Assembly (NCBI GenBank): GCA_028274465.1
Contig: CM051456.1
Span: 11,497,745 to 11,561,744 of the forward strand
Direction of reading: 5' to 3'
Length of the DNA: 64,000 nt
Source: Plantago ovata
Lineage: Eukaryota; Streptophyta; Magnoliopsida; Lamiales; Plantaginaceae
The notes under the pieces are model-generated. The model was not told the origin of the DNA. It did not search any database and was given only the letters and a program-made list of their open reading frames with translations. This document shows, one piece after another, positions 34,801 to 46,492 of the stretch. The translations under genes were made by a program, and so were the position numbers. The number at the start of each line of letters is the position of its first letter. Position 1 is the stretch's first letter.

Positions 34801-37800
34801 CTCATGGATGGGGCTATCTACTCACCCAGTACAATTTGCAGGGATATATACCTTAATTATTAATGTCTAGAGTTGAAAATTACATGTCACAGACTCCTCA
34901 GTGATGTCGAAGACTGAAACAAGGTCATCCATAGATTGCATAATTCGATAATAATATGTAGTATTATTAACACATTGCAGTCAATACTCAATACATGGAA
35001 ACCATAGTTAATATGTTGGTAGCAAAATGTCCAATTCTGAGACTATATATCCCTTTTGGTAATGAATATCATTCTGGAGAGAGAGAGAGAGCAAAGAAAA
35101 GAAGTAAAGGTTCCTCCTGCCTTTGGAATTTAGTTGATTTGTGGAATAGTATTTAAGACAGTTAAGAGTGATATATATGTCTGTCTTTCAGATTATGGCT
35201 CTGGATAGACTTGAGAGATATCTGCCATGTGGCCCATGTCAACCTTGTAGTATTTTTCTTATGGGGGGTGGGGGGTTCATGCATTTGCTTATACTATCAA
35301 TATGGATACTTAATTCAACTAATGTAGACAGTAAAATCATAGTTCTCTTGATGCACAATACATTCTGGAGATCATGATTGCTATAATCGTGTATCAAGAT
35401 GCGTGGTCCAAAAAACTAGGATCGGGATAGCTGGTATACTGAAGTTATATAGTAATATACTAGTATATAGCTTAACTTACATTACGTACATATAAGCACT
35501 TATAATGTTTTACAAAAGAAAAAAAAAAGCGCCAAATGACCTATTTAGTAATAAAAAGTCTTAGATTACTTCTTAAATAATCTAAAAAAGAGCAACGGCT
35601 TGGAATTAAAATAAGTCATGCATAACATAATGTCAAACAAAAACATAAACGAGTGACAGTCATTTTCAGGTCAATTCTTCCTATCAGAGCATTATACAGC
35701 TAATTAGTCCCTCTCTCTTGTCGCTGTAAGTGTTAAGAAAGAATTTGCATTAATTTCACCAGTATTTTCGAATTTGAATGATCTCCAACTTATTTCTATT
35801 TGCCACTCCCTTTTCATTGCTTCTTTTACCTGCAGGTTGTTACCTAACAAGTATCTAGGCTTATTGATGTTTGGTTATTTATATTAGGTATTAATTTTCT
35901 AGTGCATTAGTGTAGGGTTCGCAAACTCACACAATATAATTAACCATGGATTCCGGCATTTGGCTCACTCACAATATTGCTGTTGACGGTGAGGGTCTCC
36001 GCCGCGGGGCGGGGTGGGTGGGGTGTTCTGGGGGAAATCCTTCTGGAAATGGCTGGAAATATTTCTGTGGAATCACTTTATATTTGAGAAGTATTCTTAC
36101 AGTGAAATTGTGCAGATTCATTTTTGCAATAGTAATTATAGCTATAACATGAGAATCTAATCAATCTATGGCTTGCATATGGTTTGCAAGCTATTACTTG
36201 GTCCCAGGGTTCATGCAGTGCATAACTAAAGGACACAGCTGCGAGTTCCCGACATCATCCACAAATGAAAATAAAAACTAGAGCTATATAATACTGATAG
36301 AATTACAGGCAATTACTGATGGCTTTTTGCCTGGCCAGGGTTGTTGTTTGCAATTCTAAAGTATAATTTGCCCTCACACTGGAAAAATGTTCCATTCGTT
36401 ACTTCTGTGCTGAAGTAGATGGACAAATGAAGCTCTGAACTTCTTGATGAAGACATAAGCATGCTCTGTTAGTATTACAGTTTTGACAATTATTCTGATA
36501 TTCTCTGAAGTCAATTCAACATGACTTGTTGGCATGAGAACTTTATAGTTCTCAAAATGCTGTTTTTACATTATCCTAAAACAGTACAAGGTTGTCTCAT
36601 TGCTTCTGCTCTGATCACTCTCAATCTAAATCGCTCATTGATGTTTACTTCCAATAATCTCTATTTTCATGACCAGTAAAAATATGCTCAGCCTCTGTTT
36701 TGAGAATGTCTCTGCTTTTCTGTTTCTTGTTTTTGTTTGTTTTTTGGGGTTCTATGCATTCGCTGGTGTCTATCTTGTGCAAATAAAAAGAATTGGCTGT
36801 TTTATCACATGAGAATTTGGTGGTATGTGAAATAAAGAGATACAGATTGCTAATGTTTCTTATGAATCTTTTCTCATGTCTCTTGCTAATTGTTTTCTTG
36901 TGTATTCTCTCCCCAGTTCATAACGTTTTGGCACATCTTATCAGGTAGCATGTACATCAACGAGAATCGAAGAAGTTCGTATTCACGACATTGGGCTTCT
37001 CACTACTGATCCAGTTGCAGTGAGTGTCGTTTCTCCTTGAACAAAATTGCTGCAAAGTTTCTTAAGTAAACATTCAACCACAATACAGGATGTGATCAAA
37101 TTAAAAAAATTATGGACTTAGTTACGGCAGTTTATCCAATTTACCACTCAAAGCTCTATTTATAAGATTTGAGTAGTTGGGAGATAAGTCGTTTATTTTG
37201 AATAGATGAACTTGGAAGACTGGTAGTCTAAATAACTTTTGCAGACTCTTGAATTTAATAATTTTAGGACAAATTAATGACCTCTGTAGATTTACTGTTA
37301 TTGTCACTTTCTGATAATCATAGATTGCGCTATTGAAGCTATAAGTTACTTGTGTCTGTCTACTGCAATAACATTTACCTTGTATTTCTTATGCAGGTAT
37401 TAAGAAAGAGACCCAGCATCAACGTTTATGGTTATAATAAAGTTTACAATGGTTTTAGTGACATAGCCTTCTGTTCCGGTGACAATTCTAGGTCTGTCAC
37501 ATTTGAGGATTCTTCTGTCTCACAAGTGCGGGGTATAATTGTTGAATTTATGCAGGAGACGTTGGAATGGAATTATTAATTGCTCTACTAGGAACATTGT
37601 GGAGTTAATCAACTAATTGGGAATACCTCAAACACTGATTTAGTTAGGAATCTATCTTTAGAGAAGATAGACGGATATATAGTGTGGCAGGTTTGCATGT
37701 AATTTGTGGAGAGCGGTGGTCAATATAAACACACCAAATGTCTAGGGCATGGATACTTCTAACTAAACTAGTTTAAATTGAGGATAAAATTCTGCAAAAG

Positions 37801-40800
37801 TTCCAAGTTCTCCTAATACGCACATACAGTGCATGTTACCTAACTATTGGAAATTGAATATCTCTATATAGGTTGCTTGCATCTGATACCGATGGTTTAA
37901 TTAATATCTGGGATCGAAGAGCTGGTAATTTGCCTTGCCTGGTGTTAAGTAAAAATTCCACCAGCTCACTTAATAGCATCAAACTAAGTGGGGACAATGA
38001 GGTAAGTCTAATTGCGTTCTTGCCTGAGTTCTGCTCCAAACTGCACTGGACATGTCCTGTCACTTCTTATTAAACCATCAGATAATATATGGAGCTGATG
38101 GGCAAGGAACTATATATATGTGGGATCAGCGTGGAGGAAGATCATCAGGTGCTTTTGGGAACCAGAAAGAGGTACTTATGCTTTTAAAATTTTCCACTTG
38201 ATTTTTGGCTTAGAGGATAATTTGCTTGGAGGGATTGCTACTTCCACGTTTTATCAAGTACTCCTTATTTTCCGGATTCCTCCCCTCAACCTCATAGTCA
38301 TCAATCATTATCGTCATTGGACAAAATGAATCTTCTAAATTACCAAGATAGAGATAAAAATAATGACAAGACTGGATATATCCTTAAAATAGTAACTACA
38401 CCAAACTGTTCCAGTAGTTCCTAAGCAATTTTGTCATCAAAATGCTGTACGCATAATTAAGGTAAATGTCACTCTAATTTACTTTATGTCATGAGTTCTG
38501 CCCGAAACCTTTATATTGATTGATAGCTGAAAAGTTCTCTAATATTTGTGGGAGGTTTTGGTAGATATTGTAACAGTATGGGTTTGTTAAATTTATTGAC
38601 TTGGATGTAAATGTCTTCTTGTAGTAAGCAATCTAAACTATAACTTATAAGCTGTACATCTTTGTTCTGTAGGGATACTTTTCTCCGCTGGCGGCAGTGA
38701 AGTTGGCTCATGAGCTGGAGAAAATATCTTCTTTGAAGGTTGCAAGTCTGCTTCAGTGCTCTAATTTCATACTACTATTACATTTGTTTAATTCTAGAAA
38801 GCACATTTTTCTAGTTTTTATACAAAAGGTCCTTTCAAATATTTTGGCCAGTTTTAGAATTCTTGACGTATGTAAAACCATCTCAAGACGAATTAATTAG
38901 AGCCTCGGTGCATTTTTCTTGAATGCTTGACATAAGTGGAAGAATGTTCCTTTAGTGTGTGAGTCATCTTTTTCGATATGCCCAAGAATACTTACCATAG
39001 TCCTTTAAGCAGTTCCTTTCTAGTATTTGATACCTTGGAGGAATCTTACTTTTGAAGAAACAGGAAAAATCTTAGTGCTGCTTTGATTCTAAGAAACTAT
39101 AAGACTATTTGATCACATTTTTATGTGCCTTCCAAGACCATATGTGAATGCTGAGACTAAACAAGACTATATTTTTTAAATTTAATCTCCACTTCTAAAT
39201 CCAAAGATGATTTTGACATTCCAGTAGTATTTGTTTAGCCTAATTATCCTTCTGTTTGTGGCTGTATCTCACTATTGTTCATCTGTCTGCAGGCCCAATC
39301 AAATATTGTTCCACAAGATATACATTCAATTGATTTTGACCCATCCTGCCCATATCAATTAGCATTTCATCTTGATGATGGTTGGTATGTTTTGAAGCAA
39401 GTCCATATTTGTCTCTTGTTATGTGATCGCCTTCATAAGTTCTGTTAGTCTTGTAGTCTGCTTGCACAAGTTTAGTGATTCCAATTAACAGTATGTTATA
39501 CTCTTAGGAAAATCTTCTCTGCCAGTTTTGCAGTTTGAATTTTCATTATATTGTTTGATCCAGGTCAGGAGTTCTGGACATTAACAAGCTTCATGTGACA
39601 CAACTTCATTGTCCTCCACCAACACAACGGTGGTAAGTACATAGATCTCCTTATTGAATTTTCTTCACCTTTACCCTTAACATCTTCTTCACCTGTGTAA
39701 TTGTACTTTGCAATTTTGCTTGGAGAGAGCAGGAACGATCCCTATGATTGGACCAATACTACACACATGAGGATGCCATGTTGGCTCCCAATGAACTCAG
39801 TAAGTTACTATGACAAACATTATTATGAAGTACCTTGAAATGAGCTCCCAAGAGTACACATTATTGCTGCATGATGCTCATTTAGCTACTTCTCATGGAA
39901 TGAGCTCAAGAAAACAAATAAATAAAGAAATTTCTTATGAAGTTCCTCGACTTGTTTGGTCATTTCCATGATTGATTTCTTATTGATGTGAAATGATTTC
40001 ACCCATCCATAGCCTCTGTTTCCATTTTGTTTCCATTATTAGTTTAATAATTACCTGCCGTAGGTTAAGCAATATGACTGCATACAAGCTTTAACCAACT
40101 TCTGCTATTCTTTATGTTAAAGCCTTGTTTTTGGATTGCCATTGTGGGCTAAAGTTTTCAACTGAAATGCAAGAAGTATGATAAAACAAAAACCGTTCAT
40201 GTTTTCATCCAGTTTTCTCAATTAAATCCGAAGAGGCTTGCAATTAATACTCCCTAGCTGCCTATTTTACTTTTGTAGTCACTAGATTTTAAAAGTCAAT
40301 ATAGCCGCCCTTACGATTTTGTTGCCAATGCATTTTAAAAGGCAGCAGAAAATTATTTATTTTTCCATTTTGTTTCTGTAGTTACCTTTCCTCTTTCTTG
40401 AATAGTTGAATCGCATAGAAATAGCGTTTCATTCTGCATATATTTTCTCCATGCACATTAAGTAATCTAATAGAGCATTTTCAAGCGTTGTGTGCTCGCT
40501 TGGTGAGAGCCCTTTCGTTTCACTAGTTTGTACCTCTGGAGTGCTCAATCTATGTGAAAATAACTCTCCCTAATGTCTCCTTTTAACTTCTGGCCTTTTA
40601 TTTATGTTTAATACATCTCTAGATTTATGTTACTGGAGCAAAGTCCGGTGATGGCATTTACTTTTTGGATTTCTATCCGGACCATTCTTCAGCTTGTCAC
40701 GTGGATTACAAGTAAGAAACTCTTATAAATTAGTTATTCATTCATTATTTTTTCAAGACTGTTGCTAATCTGGATCTTACTCCTTGCAGTGAGGATATCC

Positions 40801-42310
40801 AGAAACATAATGATACAACAAATCAGCATACTCAAAATAGATTTCTGAAAGTGTGTGAATATGTTACTGCTTGTGCTGCCCATCCACTCAACGGCACCAT
40901 TGTAGCTGGAACTAAGGTACATTCTTTGTCTTTAATCTGTCCACTTTAACGGCACCAGATGTGACGGTTCATGGTTTGGTTCTAATGCGGTGATATCAAT
41001 CAATTATAAATAAACAGACATAATCTATTAGAACTTCTTATCGTGCATAATTGTAAGACTCTTGATCTATAATAGGTTTCTGTGTGACCTTCCTTTCCCC
41101 ATGATATCATGGTGGTTGCTATCATTTCCAGATTTTTTATTTCCCCGTAAGCATGCTCAATTTACTTTCGGAAGTTGTGTCATTAACTTTGTTAGTTGTG
41201 TCTGTTGTAACAGCGATCATCACTGATCTTGATTTCGCAAACAAAGGCATCTGAGTAGAGTGGCAACTAATGAACCATGCTGGTTCACCTCTCTAAGGTA
41301 ATCCATGAATTTGTTCATAATTAGTTCTTGGCAACATGAAATATTACAGCGTCGTCGTTCATTGAAGCTCAAACGCAAGCGATGTAAAAACACTTCGATA
41401 CATGTAAAACTATAATTGTATTACCCTTTTTTAAATGTAGATTGAAACTTGATGTAAAAAATGATATGTTTAAGATTATTATACAGTTATATACAGTTAC
41501 CTTACATCAATAAATATAGCGGTCAGTCGAACTAATGTAGAGTTGTAATATGATTTCCGGCACTCCAACTAGGTGAAAAGTTGGGAGCAACAGTAATGGT
41601 AATCGAATACATGGAAGTGGTAAAAGCAATAATATGATTTGATGAATTATGTTAGTTTTTTTTTTTGTTTTGACTTGAACTAGTATGAAAATGTAGTATT
41701 TTATCCAAGTAAAATGCATTTTATTTATTCAAAATGATGTAAGCCAACAAGAATTTGGAGGCTCATCTCATCTTATCAGCTTGAAATCGAGGTTGTTTTG
41801 AATGTCATTATAGTACATTTTTCTTTTTCAAAAGGTTTTTGGTTTTATTGAACCCATCGCATTCGTTTATTCTGGTAGAACTAGAATATAATAGATACAT
41901 GCGACAATTAGACATCATATTATACACAGAATCTTATATATGATCTCATATCCCATGCATTTGTTAGTAACTTCATTTGCACTCTTCGTTCTAAATTCTA
42001 ATTTTCATGTTGGTCCATAGACTTACATTTCATATGTTGGTGGAGGCAAATGTGCCACATTTCATTTTTACCATCTGTGATTTAATAATTGAGTCCACAA
42101 AATTAATTTGTTGGACTGCGGATAATGTGAAAATAATAAAGGAGTAGTAGTAGTAATTTTAATTTATGATGTCTGTTAGTAGTAACTTGTATTGTAAGAA
42201 AGCGTAAGTTTAGAAATGATTAGGACAACATTTCATAAGACAAGAGATGGAAATCGATCGAGCGTCCTTATATTAGTTGTGGGTGGTGCATGGCTCCTTT
42301 TTCCTTTTTG
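31838..42310 (+). repeat. Tandem duplication unit B (contains WD40 gene copy B)
   Basis: Similar to unit A from about 31,838 (AGGTTAACATATATATCTAGC) to about 42,310. Extra sequence relative to A: about 40,120-40,545 inside an intron, and about 41,462-41,960 and 42,053-42,240 in the 3' flank. None of these matches an element I recognise. Confidence 0.9.
32763..41258 (+). CDS. WD40-repeat protein, copy B (18 exons, 468 aa), DWD-box-like
   Basis: Tandem paralogue of copy A, same strand and exon plan. Exons: 32763-32818, 32893-32989, 33117-33182, 33295-33335, 33873-33906, 34374-34449, 34544-34635, 36945-37019, 37397-37491, 37872-38001, 38082-38171, 38673-38738, 39293-39384, 39564-39632, 39733-39799, 40623-40711, 40790-40916, 41214-41258. 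The frame is open to TAG. WDxR motifs are INIWDRRAG and IYMWDQRGG. The start is MEKYLVPAAESSPEKPIRR. Exon 2 ends GAG/GCTAGT, the same apparent GC donor as in A, and exon 3 starts VNVFPHTYKYDLGDGDGP. Exon 4 (IGRLFVHNEPAVRR) and exon 7 (HISTNQHLHVVRWNLTNQDE) look more like ordinary WD40 blades than their A counterparts, so B may keep the ancestral form; this is inference. It lacks A's extra exon and acidic repeats. Confidence 0.85.
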
Positions 42311-44040
42311 CGGTTCCAGACCAGTTGTGCATGCTGCTGCTTTGCTAATTTCTCCATCTTTTTAGGGTTCAACAAACAATGTTCAACATTATCATTTCCT
42401 TCTCAGGCGTTGGGACTAATTATTATGCTCTACAAAAGAGCATATGTAAGTCAAAACAATTATTTTATCAACAAAGCAGCCCTTCTTTTTTTTTTTACAC
42501 CATTTCTCATAGATTGTTGTACTACATAGATAGTCAATATTAGGCCGCTAAAGGAGTGGAGCTTTTTTCGAGCACCTTGAACTCTAATTCGAACATAAAT
42601 TATGGATATACACTATGTTACCTTAACTCTTCAGGAGCTGTACGTAATTTTTTTTTCTGTGAATAGAATGAACAAAACCTTGTCGCACTTTTTTTTTCGA
42701 GTTAGCAAAATGGTTGAGACTTGAGTAGCTAGAAATTAAATAGTTGTGCGTATATATGATGTTCGATGGATGTCATGTGATGGTTACATGATTTACTAAT
42801 TAGTTTTGGTTAATTTATTTATGTGAAAGTGTCACGTCTATTGAATGTTATTGATCAGGCAAAATCTAATTCCATATCTTTCTGATAATTATATATAGTA
42901 TGTTTGTTTGTGGATTATGATTACCTCATTAAAACCTGAAAAGAAACATATGTCTAATCTCTTCCTTAGCTGTCTGTCGAAAATGAAGTTTCGCGTACAA
43001 TTATTAAAAATTAATCTCTTTCATGTGAAATTTAGATTTTTTCTCTCTTTCTCAACTTTCACCTCCCAGAAAAGTTAGTGTACAGTAGAACTTCCTATCA
43101 ATATTGCCTCCGCCAGGGATCACTTTACTTCTAAACCAGTAAACCGCGCGCACCTCTTCTTCGCTGCACCAACTTATAACCCTTAATAACTCCATAGTAT
43201 CGTAATATAATAATACCATTAAACCATTTGTACGTGTTTAGGCCATTGTCTCTCATTTTTAATAAAGGTAATGCGTGTACATATGATATAATGAAGTGAA
43301 ATAGCAGTAGCCAGTAGTGGAGTGGAGACCGATGGATCTGTGGCATTTTGGGGTTGGTTGATAGGTACAAGTGAGCGAGCAAATTAAAGAGCAATTGCAG
43401 CTAGAGTGGTGAAGTACTTGATCAACTCAACCACCAATGTTTAGTAACCAAGTGCCTGCCCTCACATTGTTCAACAGGCTTTTCTAGCTCCTTTAGGCTT
43501 TATTGCATTTGGTTGGTTAATTAGAACTTGTACTAGTACTACTGTTTTGGGATTGATTAATTACCAAAATCACATGCCATTAATCATCATGATCATCCCT
43601 TTCAAGTCAAAAAGCCTCGCTCACTTTCTTCTAGACTACATGTTTAATTTCACTGATGATTTGAATTACTAGTAACTGTATGCTGTTGGATTAGCTTTTC
43701 TGATTGATCATTATAATATTCATCAATCTTGACTTGGTTTTCTTGATTCTTCACTTCTTATAGGCTGCCTGTGAATCATGGAAATTAAAATCAGGATAAT
43801 AATATAATTTTAATACTATAATGTACAAGTAAGAAGTGAAAAGAAACTTCGATGCCTAACTGATACTAGATCATTCTGTAAATTGGGAATGAGAAAAATT
43901 ATAAACAAGTGTATGCTACTTGTATTAAGTATTAACACTTCAATTTTAATTTACTTTATTAACAAGGGTATGTTAATTACTTGTATTAACACTTCAATTT
44001 TAATTTTAATATTTTAGTTCAAGTTCAAGTTTTGAGCAGT
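42311..44040. other. Intergenic, no gene seen
   Basis: AT-rich sequence between the WD40 duplication and a LINE remnant. Short open frames have no family resemblance. Confidence 0.5.
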
Positions 44041-45582
44041 CTAGTGGAAGTTAATCCAAGATAAAATCCCCTCAAAGAAAAATTTGAGGAAAAGATGAGT
44101 GTTTTTTAGTGAGTTGGACCTTCGATGCAAATGGTGTGAGTGTGGTGTGGAAGAGGAGTCATCTTGGCATATTTTTTGAGGTTGTGATTCCCCAAGGGAG
44201 GTGTGTGGAGGCTTGTTTTTTATTGACCAAAGGTGGAGTACCCGGTTGGTACTAGTATGGTGGAAAGTTTTGAAGCACATGTACATGCCTCTCCTAGAAT
44301 GGGAAAGCAAGAGTGGCATGTTTTTTTTTACATGGAACAATATGGAATATTTGGTTAGCAAGAAATGCCCTATACAAAGATGAGAGGCAAATAGTGGAGA
44401 TAATCAAGTTGAATTGTTCGTTTTGCTTCAAAGGAAATGACAAATTGAAGGAGTAAAACCATGTCGGTGCATGGCTTTTTGAACCACTTTTGTGCTTGAA
44501 CATGAGAGATTAGGGGCTCTTTTGCTAACTTTGTACTAATGTTAGCCTTGGTGATTCGAGTTTCTTTGTGGTTTTGTCTCTTCTTTTGTAGGTTTCACGT
44601 GTGAGCCCGGATAACTTGGGACCGTGTTGGTGGTGTTGGGGTTAGTGACTTGATTAGGGCATCCGGTTATGAGCAGGCCTTAAACTTCCTTTTCATGTAA
44701 CAATCCAAGGAATGGGAGTATTGAGATTTGATTTTAAATATCTTGGAGATGTCTTGAGAGGTCAAACCATTGGATTTGATCTTAAACTTCTCAAACGAAG
44801 CGTGTCTTGTCCAGTTCTCCTCTTGGCGTGTGGAGTTTTCTTTGTGGGTGTTACTCTTTCTCGAGTCTTCATCATCCTTCCGAGATTCTCATCGTTAATT
44901 AAAGATCACACTTTAAATTACTTGCACTTGTCGGCTTGCGAACATAGGGTGGAGGGATATGTTAAAAATAGTTTACATCGTGTAGGACGAAGACAACATT
45001 TTAAATTACTTTACATTTACATCCTCGTGTGCATAGGGTTTAAGAGTGTTGCTACTAGTGCGTATGGTGAACCCATGAGCATATTTTAAATTACTTGGCA
45101 CTTGCTTTCTTGTTGACATAGTGTGTAGGAGTGCGACTACAAGTCATGGTTCTTATGTGTTTCTTTGGTTACCTCTTTCGTGAGTGCTAACTCATGTGAT
45201 GTTGTTGGTTTGTTTATTAAAGGTGGGGTGTTGGTTGTGTATTCTCGCAGAAATTTGATTCTAGGGAGCCCCTTAGTGAGACCCCTTATTCACTATGCAT
45301 ATGGGACCCACATTGTAGTGAGAGGGGGTCTCCCGAAGACTAAAAGGTGGAGTGGTCCTCCTCTTTGGAATGTGTTTTGAATCCTTGATGTTTGTTGTTC
45401 TTTCACTCGTGGCTAGGCTAGAGTCCACTGTAGCTAGGGCATTTTGAGGCATGTTAAAGCTTGGTTATGTTGTTATCTAGTCTCACGTGTTGAACTCTTG
45501 TACGTTTCATCGAGCATTGTTCATGTTCTTTTTTTTTAATTAATAAATTATAATCTTTTGGCCTTTTAAAGAAAAAAAAAAG
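44041..45582 (+). mobile_element. LINE (non-LTR retrotransposon) 3' remnant
   Basis: At 44,119-44,220 one frame reads LRCKWCECGVEEESSWHIF, stop, GCDSPREV. This is the CxxC...H...C pattern of the zf-RVT domain found at the C-terminal end of plant LINE reverse transcriptases. Further along, ARNALYKDERQIVEIIKLN fits the segment that follows. Stops and frame changes show decay. About 1 kb of non-coding sequence follows and ends in AATAAATTATAATC and an A-rich tail near 45,571-45,582, as expected for a LINE 3' end. No 5' part or catalytic reverse transcriptase core is present. Confidence 0.7.
44912..45130 (+). repeat. Imperfect ~87-bp tandem repeats in the LINE 3' region
   Basis: TTTAAATTACTT recurs at 44,912, 45,000 and 45,085. 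Each time it is followed by an ACTTGC/ACATTT-like word and about 20-30 bp later by a CATAGGGT/CATAGTGT word. The first unit shares CTTTAAATTACTTGCACT with 50,861. Confidence 0.6.
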
Positions 45583-46109
45583 TTTAGTGAAAGGCTGACA
45601 ATGTTGCAATTTATGCGGAGTATTATTTGTACTCTAGCTAATTTATCAATAGAAAAATTACAAATTACTCACACTTTCAAGTAAATATAATCAATTAACA
45701 TCTACTAGTTGTTTTAGTAGCAATTAGCAGCGGTTCTTGGACCAAATACCAGAGGAGTTAGAGCCAATTGTGGCTTTTGATTTAGCTTAATAGCTTAAAT
45801 TTCTGATTTATTATCCCTACGATTAAATTAGCTTATAGCTTTTATAATAATTAAGCTGCATGCATGCATAATATTAACGTAACAGGTTTATTTTAGTTAA
45901 ATTAGCCCATCTATAAATTTATAGATTAGTTGATAATCACACGCTATTCCATCCCCAGCACTCGTACGCAGACAATAGGGACAAAATGAAAAGTAGAAAA
46001 TGAGAGGGAAAAGAAAAGGAAAGTAGAATTGTCAAGCAGACATGAAATCTTGTTTGGATTCGATTTCGACCAATAAGTTTGTAGATCAATACACGAAACC
46101 AAAAAGAAA
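45583..46109. other. Intergenic, no gene seen
   Basis: AT-rich spacer between two retroelement remnants. Confidence 0.5.
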
Positions 46110-46483
46110 ATTTTTTTTTTTTTTTTTTAAACATAAAAATTTTATTAAAATTTTATTAAAGAAAGAGCATAAGAAATGCTCGACTTAATTACAATATAGT
46201 TCACAAACCGGGTCACAAACATCTTAACCTCGAAGAACAGGGCCAATATACAACCAAACTAGAAGTCAATCTATACCCAAGAATACATTATACAATTCCA
46301 AATTACATCCAGCCTCTAGTATCAACTAATCCGCACTCAATCAAACCATCCATCAATTCAGAAGATACTAGCATCTCAAGCATCCGTTATGACCGTGCCG
46401 CTACTTAGCCCCCCTCTCGTCTTGTATGCCCATCCTACTAGCAGGAGGCCAAGAATTCCGGAAGTTTGCAAGTTGTACCATCA
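46110..46483 (-). mobile_element. 5'-truncated retroposon 3' end with poly(A), probable LINE
   Basis: Read on the minus strand, ~370 bp end in AATAAAATTTTTATGTTT followed by a poly(A) of about 20 (plus strand T-tract at 46,110). AAAAGAAAA occurs just outside both ends (before the T-tract and at about 46,484), a possible 9-bp target duplication. The body is non-coding. It could be a LINE 3'UTR or another reverse-transcribed RNA. Confidence 0.5.
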
Positions 46484-46492
46484 AAAGAAAAG

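Noticed and set aside
42290..42529. 79-codon open frame after WD40 unit B
   Set aside because: Its first part lies in the duplicated 3' flank, where copy A has no matching frame. Hydrophobic and low-complexity.
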